8,731 bases of DNA from an uncultured bacterium. GTDB taxonomy: Bacteria > Bacteroidota > Bacteroidia > CAILMK01. Location of the stretch: contig CAILMK010000266.1 in NCBI GenBank assembly GCA_903835275.1, forward strand, positions 1 through 8,731. Reading direction: 5' to 3'. Shown here piece by piece: positions 6,601 to 8,731 of this stretch. Below the pieces are notes generated by a model. It saw only the letters and a list, made by a program, of their open reading frames with translations. It searched no databases and was not told the origin of the DNA. The position numbers were made by a program, and so were the translations under genes. Numbering within the stretch: position 1 is the stretch's first letter; every line of letters starts with the position of its first letter.

Positions 6601-8629
6601 CCATCTCCAGACCATAGTTATTAATGGATTTCCCGTTGGTAACAAGGGTGCCGGATTTTAGATGAATTACTGTATGGGATTTTGAATTGAGTGAGTCCAG
6701 CAAAGTGTATTTCCCGGAACCCTCGAAATATAAATTTCCCACTAATTTTAATCCGGCTGTAGTGATGGTATTGCCTGTATCATCAGCCATGAAATTAATA
6801 ATATGCTGTCCTGTGAGAGACATGGCTGAAATGAAATTAAGTGAACCGTAAACAAATAATTGAGTATCTAATTCGAAGGTAGGGGTATGGGATGTGCCTG
6901 TCCAATCCATATTCCTGCAATAAGAAAATGAATCCACAGTAACTGTTTTACCAGCGCTGGCAAATGAGTTTCCATCAAAGAATACATCATCAGAATCTGT
7001 GGGAATACATCCGCAACCTGAGCCACCACTGGATAGTGCCCAGTGTTTCCCATCGCTCCAGTTACCTGTTCCACCCACCCAGTAATATTTTACATGTCCC
7101 GAGCTGCTAATACTCCAACCGGTGCAATTTCCAAGGTTATTTGTGTGCTTCGCAATGAATTTTGCACCACCTGTGGCATGAATATCCTGCATGTTGACGT
7201 ATGAGATATTTACTGTATCAGTAGTTTGTTTTAAGGTTGCATAGGTTCCTGAACTTGAAGAAGAAATATTTGTATAATAACAAGTGCCAGTGGCATAGAG
7301 TTTGGAGGTGATAGTTTGTACATCACCAGCTTCAAGAATGTAATCCTTTCCGGAATTCAGGAAAAGTGTATCAAAGGTGTTAGTGCCAAGTAATTTTCCA
7401 TTACCCCGGAAAATAACTTTATTAAAAGATGATGAACCATAACTTGAAATATAGCTATGCCACCAGGTATTAGCATTGCTGTTTACAAAAATCACATTAT
7501 AAAACTTGATATTATCGTATGCCGTAATGTAAGATGTTCCTCCATAGAATCTGAATGTTGAGGAGTCAGCTTTAAATTTTAATTTGGTGTTATTCTCAGA
7601 AAAATAGTCAAGTATTATCCTGGAATGTCCCAGGTTTACCTGAGTGGTTGTCGTTCCGGATATCCAGAAATTATAGGTTCTTATATTTTTGTCGTTTGTC
7701 GTAAAGGTGCCTGACTGAATATTGATATCCCCGTTTCCGGCATCGGTTGAAAAGGAATCTAATAAATCCCAGGAGCCACTACCGGTGAAATATACGTGAT
7801 GAAAATCATGGCCCGCTGATGTGATTGTAAATCCCTTTCCGGTGGCATTAAAATATACATAAACTGTTGAAAAAGAAGTTATGTTAAAGGTCATTGCTTT
7901 AATAAAAGTCAGTGAGCCATTAATATTTATATCATCGGATTGTGAAAATGTAGGCGATTTTTTAGAACCTGTCCAATCCATATTTTTACAGTGCGAAGCC
8001 TTGTCCACTGTTACTGTAGAAGTAGAACTGAATGAGTTCCCATCAAAAAAGACATTGTCAGAATCACCGGGAACGCATCCTGATCCGGCACCACCACTTG
8101 TAAGAGCCCAGTGTTTTCCGTCAGTCCAGTTTCCTGTATTCCCCACCCAGTAAAAATCTTTGCCACTTGTTTTGCTGAAGGTCCAGCCTGAATTGCCTCC
8201 CATATCCAAAGCATCGTTTGCTGTGAATTTCGCTCCTCCGGTGCCTTTAATATAAGTAATTGTTACAAAATCCACAGCTACGCTCCCGCTGGATTTGCTA
8301 ATCGTAGCAACGCTTGTGCTGCTTCCTGAAAGAGTTATCTGCTTGCTGCAAGTACCTGTACAAATAAACGTATCAACTATTTTTTGAGTAGTGGAAGAGG
8401 TTAAGGTATAAGTATTGCCCGGAAAAAAAACAAGGGTGTCAATGGTGTTATCAGATTTGATGGCTCCATCTTCCCAAAACGTAAGTTTATTGTATGTATT
8501 TGTGGCAGCTCCGTATGCAGAAGGAGTTGATGCTGAAGAAGACGAACTTTTGGTCGCAGGTTGGTTGAAAGATAATCCGAACTTCGAACTCATGCGCGAG
8601 AAAAAGCTATTCCCCCCGAAAGATGGCAC
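617..8629 (-). CDS. Giant multidomain T9SS-secreted surface protein (gliding motility-associated/adhesin-like), native N-terminus missing
   Basis: The open frame has 2670 codons. Domains by residue: 37-151, C-terminal part of a beta-rich repeat; 158-506 and 513-867, two full copies of it; about 875-977, a domain containing FCAGSSIYVPY and YRVRVVS; 978-1292, four Ig/PKD-like repeats; 1293-2578, fourteen FN3-like domains in seven A-B pairs; 2579-2670, T9SS type B sorting domain. The composition is rich in Ser, Thr, Asn, Gly and Tyr, as in extracellular beta-structured proteins. The likely role is a cell-surface or released adhesin or gliding-related filament exported by Sec and then T9SS; this is inferred from architecture and no ligand can be named. 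The listed start is the GTG at 8627-8629, the longest possible one after an in-frame TAG at 8639-8641. An ATG at 8591-8593 is the alternative. Neither is likely to be native: residues 1 to about 33 are antisense to a methyltransferase fragment, no signal peptide follows either start, and repeat homology begins only near residue 37. Treat the gene as 5'-truncated at about 8521-8535. No frameshift is seen elsewhere. Confidence 0.9.
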   Translation of the reverse strand: MPSFGGNSFFSRMSSKFGLSFNQPATKSSSSSASTPSAYGAATNTYNKLTFWEDGAIKSDNTIDTLVFFPGNTYTLTSSTTQKIVDTFICTGTCSKQITLSGSSTSVATISKSSGSVAVDFVTITYIKGTGGAKFTANDALDMGGNSGWTFSKTSGKDFYWVGNTGNWTDGKHWALTSGGAGSGCVPGDSDNVFFDGNSFSSTSTVTVDKASHCKNMDWTGSKKSPTFSQSDDININGSLTFIKAMTFNITSFSTVYVYFNATGKGFTITSAGHDFHHVYFTGSGSWDLLDSFSTDAGNGDINIQSGTFTTNDKNIRTYNFWISGTTTTQVNLGHSRIILDYFSENNTKLKFKADSSTFRFYGGTSYITAYDNIKFYNVIFVNSNANTWWHSYISSYGSSSFNKVIFRGNGKLLGTNTFDTLFLNSGKDYILEAGDVQTITSKLYATGTCYYTNISSSSSGTYATLKQTTDTVNISYVNMQDIHATGGAKFIAKHTNNLGNCTGWSISSSGHVKYYWVGGTGNWSDGKHWALSSGGSGCGCIPTDSDDVFFDGNSFASAGKTVTVDSFSYCRNMDWTGTSHTPTFELDTQLFVYGSLNFISAMSLTGQHIINFMADDTGNTITTAGLKLVGNLYFEGSGKYTLLDSLNSKSHTVIHLKSGTLVTNGKSINNYGLEMDGYYKGLLELGASKLNLDWITYGYFGGSGTNFKFNADSSYIKLADKKSFIWSNENLKFHSVYFTNKSGSITINDASNTTEKFTFNKMRFGGDATVYTSNTYDTLMGDPGNTFIFGAGQTQTINSKLDIFGSPYGLCILESTVSGKQTSFYKKTDTICIELTYFKDTKAYGGASFVAGNDCVDLGNNNGWSFSKGFSCLPRKIFTQKLTGNTFCAGSSIYVPYTLFGNYNPTNNFTVQLSDSTGSFATPDSIGSKATNVADSIQVQIPFNIQHGSHYRVRVVSDGPIVKGTNNGSDITINPAPAAYAGPGLQGICKGQKLVLGTTATSGSTYSWKSNPTGFTSSSARPTASPTVKTVYTLTETITATGCKRSNDDTVLISPAPTVLPGKNQTVCAGTSAIIGDTAGKGYIYSWSSNPSGYTSTKSTDTVSPLVTTTYYITAKNGVGGCAMSDSVLITVNPIPSANTGGNQAICSGKSITIGAPAASFHSYSWTSKPAGFTSSSAKITITTSSNITYYLTETFKGCSKSDSAQITINPVPNANTGGNAWLCFGDSIQIGDTATTGNTYSWKSKPTGFTSKKSNPVVKPLSSTMYYLTETITATGCAKNDSAFITKYPVLNPPRLHCADIISNTSIKLGFSGGAYTKGAFLSYKIYRSTNAGGPYSFIDSVSPASATSYTDKGVTNANSTNYYYYIKTNNSCNNPGAPSDTITTIILSYTKLSPRKVALTWNKQVSAITKYYRILIDDGAGFKVVDSTTTLSYSLSSCYRNFKAQIQVMDSSCSSGSNQMGSILIQDITLPNMANKMLNASVITNGKIQLDFNSSDSTDVKYYKIYSSVNGAAYNLLDSFKNTSKPSYKYFDASVNALKNHYAYKVTAEDSCGNESKYSNIESPVQLTTTAGQMKVDLQWKKYQGYSLDTLQIQKLSSGIWKTISYAKTTDSLFTDTSVICNTTYSYRILSRESGGNNEFNYSDSAFARPYDALRPPTPKQQYASVISNNKIKVSWQWNMFSNIKYFGIWRQTNDTGSYIKTGMVTLDSVFTDKSAKTQQNTYSYYVVAVDSCSANIESLPSDTHKIILVTGNTGGCKPLVDLSWNLYKGLANSASNNYTIYRSKNGSAFSIIFSSSKPITTFSDTNVIEKNSYCYVVIASDASSGFSSSSDSFCITPNVFPRPQSISMQRISVVKSGISGAISLQWNRRVKGDTVALGYNIYHATNYSGPYSLIHSEKDTNITSYIHSGINTVSEFNYYYVVPFNKCNLEAFPLDTHRAVLLTSKNNNLQAQLNWSAYIGFTTDSVIVYRSLNGGSMSIVGKLSGTDSSYIDNNIRCNQNYVYTILAKEKGGNKYITWSDSVSLVGKDTIPPASSKVLVASVTATSKIKGRIQLDFTGAKDKNLSGYIVYSSIDGINFSSSNIITDTNYNITCNDASLNTVNNNYSYYVVSVDSCGNKAIPSDTHRVVLMHATAMNGNNNVSWSAYRGFAKWSYLIERNNGSGWQGIAVLPSGTASYIDSLVSCHVFYTYRVSAIDSIGGQISLSNTDTATAYRTIPPIPAVMTYISVVTTSQSNGDISLHWIPSTTRQIANYIIYRNGNRIGNVSGLDSTWDDKNAATSLASYSYHIVSIDSCGNTSDIPSDIHTSILLKATAGNQFNTITWTKYAGFTVKNYTLYRDGISLATINASDTSFIDTLVICGNMSHYVIVANAAEPWKQSYSNIDSVMTIDHKPPRAVHLINATFNEDGNKIIVSWNKSSDYDAKNYKLYRSVGLLGNQQLIKTAAISDTSYTDSFHILTTTPFYYNVQVQDQCGNNSLLSNNGSSIVITGTVGKLFNSLYWNPYSEWQHGVDHYVLYRKEDSAEWKEISIIDTAKYFKDDQLENFVRDHCYRVEAYENGGQKATSLSSIVCLEQPAIVYMPNAFTPKLSPGLNDFFGPQGTYFSTYELKVYDRWGELVYYTAEGKPWDGSVQGAPAAEGVYIYMLNVPNYDGKGSYRQKGNVLILK
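620..895 (-). other. T9SS type B sorting domain (gliding motility-associated C-terminal domain, CHU_C type)
   Basis: Residues 2579-2670 of the giant protein carry the hallmark sequence of this sorting domain. The marks are MPNAFTP followed by GLNDFFGP, then YELKVYDRWGELVYY, KPWDGSVQG, AAEGVYIYML and the terminal KGNVLILK. About 92 residues at the extreme C-terminus is the usual size and place. In known systems this domain directs the protein through the type IX translocon in the outer membrane; type B domains are used by SprB-like adhesins, and some need a partner of the SprF/PorP family. No such partner lies within the window, and the next gene downstream is an unrelated VOC protein on the other strand. 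Confidence 0.95.
896..4753 (-). repeat. Seven tandem pairs (A-B) of fibronectin type III-like domains
   Basis: Residues 1293-2578 form seven consecutive pairs of about 177-189 residues. They start near residues 1293, 1473, 1659, 1846, 2035, 2220 and 2397, which is nucleotides 4214-4753, 3656-4213, 3095-3655, 2528-3094, 1973-2527, 1442-1972 and 896-1441. Most A domains begin with a PP or RPP linker. They contain a strand such as KIKVSW or RIQLDF, a Y(K/I)IY motif, and end in a YYVVSVDSCGN...PSDTH..IL pattern. The B domains carry LSW-x-x-Y-x-GF, an 'IYRS' strand and a conserved Cys before a tyrosine-rich strand. The alternation of Trp and Tyr strands fits FN3-type beta-sandwiches. The first B domain (about 1390-1470) and the last pair are the most diverged. 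The likely role is an extended spacer or adhesive stalk; alternation at the protein level suggests growth by duplication of whole pairs. Confidence 0.85.
4754..5698 (-). repeat. Four tandem Ig/PKD-like repeats of 77-80 residues
   Basis: Residues 978-1292 hold four successive copies starting at about 978, 1058, 1137 and 1214 (nucleotides 5459-5698, 5222-5458, 4991-5221 and 4754-4990). Each starts after an NPxP or SPAP linker, with a short G-rich N(T)GG or G-x-G segment. Each then has an early Cys (990, 1069, 1148, 1225), a YSW(K/S/T)S(N/K)P-x-G(F/Y)TS core, a (T/Y)YxLTET-like strand, and a late Cys (1044, 1123, 1200, 1279). The Cys-Cys spacing is 52-54 in all four. This is the arrangement common in Bacteroidota surface proteins, where such repeats sit between an N-terminal functional region and the sorting domain. 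One disulfide per repeat is inferred. Confidence 0.85.
5699..6007 (-). other. Beta-rich linker domain of the 'FCAG...YRVRVVS' type
   Basis: Residues 875-977 lie between the N-terminal repeats and the Ig-like array. Visible marks are FCAGSSIYVPYTLFG near 888-902, an FTVQLSDSTGSFA strand, a central IGSKATNVADSIQVQIPF segment, HYRVRVVSDGP near 951-961 and NNGSDITINPAP at the end. I recognise this combination as a recurring roughly 100-residue domain in Bacteroidota T9SS cargo proteins, usually directly before Ig- or PKD-like repeats. Its function is not known to me. It is expected to be extracellular and all-beta. Confidence 0.7.
6029..8521 (-). repeat. Tandem beta-rich repeats of about 356 residues (two full copies and one truncated)
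   Basis: Full copies are residues 158-506 (nucleotides 7112-8158) and 513-867 (6029-7093). The last third of an earlier copy is residues 37-151 (8177-8521). Each full copy opens with YWVG-x-TGNW(S/T)DGKHWAL(S/T)SGG, then a Cys-x-P-x-DSD-(D/N)VFFDGNSF segment, TVTVD, and a C(R/K)NMDWTG motif. A run of short beta-strands with Asn/Asp turns follows, such as NADSS or KADSS. Each copy ends with an FNK-x-x-F strand, an NT(F/Y)DTL strand, a CT- or C-containing strand, and GGA(K/S)F-x-A...LG(N)N-x-GW. The matching Trp residues at 149 and 505 are 356 residues apart. The many short strands suggest a beta-helix or stacked solenoid; this is inferred. The opening motif recurs in secreted Bacteroidota proteins, but its ligand is unknown to me. 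Confidence 0.8.
8521..8535. other. Probable junction between two unrelated sequences
   Basis: On the minus strand, similarity of the giant protein to its own repeats (SAYG...YNKLTF aligned with SSYG..FNKVIF) can be followed up to about residue 37, nucleotide 8521. On the plus strand, RsmB-like sequence starts at about 8532-8535. The change of strand, protein family and base composition at one place marks a breakpoint. A chimeric contig or clone is the simplest reading; an inversion or insertion in the genome is possible. No insertion-sequence ends, target duplication or att-like repeat are visible around it. Confidence 0.6.
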
Positions 8630-8669
8630 GGATGGTGCCTACGCCGCTTTACTGAAGCGGAATGCCTGA
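8532..8669 (+). pseudogene. C-terminal fragment of an RsmB/NOP2/Sun-family RNA m5C methyltransferase
   Basis: The plus frame ending at TGA 8667-8669 reads AEEDELLVAGWLKDNPNFEL, then REKKLFPPKDGTDGAYAALLKR, with Asn-Ala before the stop. This matches the end of RsmB-type 16S rRNA cytosine-C5 methyltransferases: an acidic 'EE-x-E' stretch after the catalytic Cys motif, a W/F-L-x-x-x-P-x-F helix, and the conserved (P)x-DGTDG-(F/A)-x-A-x-L(x)R terminus. Only about 45 residues are present. The family normally has a STCT-like segment just before the acidic stretch, and here the upstream codons instead continue the antisense of the giant gene. The catalytic cysteines and the SAM-binding Rossmann fold are therefore absent. 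The stretch is visibly richer in G+C than the rest of the window. It is probably the tail of an intact gene in another genomic context, joined here by a chimera or rearrangement. It would not be functional as it stands. The 5' boundary is approximate. Confidence 0.6.
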
Positions 8670-8731
8670 CCCGTCGTAAAACACGAGTGCTTAACCAATC
8701 GTCAGCCACACTTGACCCGCACGACGTGGTA

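Noticed and set aside
8415..8531. Upstream part of the plus-strand frame that ends at 8669, as a longer methyltransferase gene
   Set aside because: Before about 8532 the translation has no RsmB-like features (no STCT or PEEN context). The minus strand there is clearly repeat protein, so the ATG at 8415 is accidental.
8670..8731. Right-edge tail with a short palindrome (CACGACGTG) and several stop codons
   Set aside because: It is too short and weak for a terminator or operator call. No gene, tRNA or mobile-element end can be recognised in it.

Overview
The window looks like a piece of a Bacteroidota genome, with a short stretch of apparently different origin at its right edge. The main evidence is one very long minus-strand reading frame (617-8629, 2670 codons). 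It ends in a type IX secretion system (T9SS) type B sorting domain, the 'gliding motility-associated C-terminal domain', and such domains are essentially confined to Bacteroidota. Its A+T-rich composition and the lack of a clear Shine-Dalgarno sequence before the plus-strand gene fit that phylum. The sequence does not support naming a family or genus.

Layout from left to right. Positions 1-95 are a short A+T-rich leader with no recognisable gene. Positions 96-551 (+) encode a complete 151-residue PhnB-like VOC-fold protein. Positions 566-601 form a strong hairpin flanked by A and T runs, which lies between the convergent ends of the two genes and probably terminates both. Positions 617 to about 8521 (-) hold the giant surface protein. 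Read from its N-terminus, it contains the tail of one beta-rich repeat and two full copies of about 356 residues each; a roughly 100-residue domain typical of Bacteroidota secreted proteins; four Ig/PKD-like repeats of 77-80 residues, each with a conserved cysteine pair; seven tandem pairs of fibronectin-III-like domains (14 in all, about 183 residues per pair); and the T9SS type B sorting domain.

The right edge is the oddest part. From about 8532 to 8669 the plus strand reads as the C-terminal end of an RsmB/NOP2/Sun-family RNA m5C methyltransferase, ending at a TGA. Homology of the giant gene to its own internal repeats stops at about 8521. The switch between two unrelated coding sequences on opposite strands therefore falls within about 15 bases. 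The first 30-36 codons of the giant frame are antisense to the methyltransferase piece and contain no signal peptide, so its true N-terminus is not in the window. A chimeric assembly or clone junction is the simplest explanation, and a genuine rearrangement is the alternative. Positions 8670-8731 show no gene.

Functionally, the giant protein is expected to be exported across the inner membrane by Sec (using the missing signal peptide), carried through the outer membrane by T9SS, and displayed or released as a long adhesin-like filament. The VOC gene has no evident link to it apart from the shared terminator. I did not find a convincing previously undescribed system. The most useful observations are the junction and the paired-cysteine architecture of the repeat arrays.
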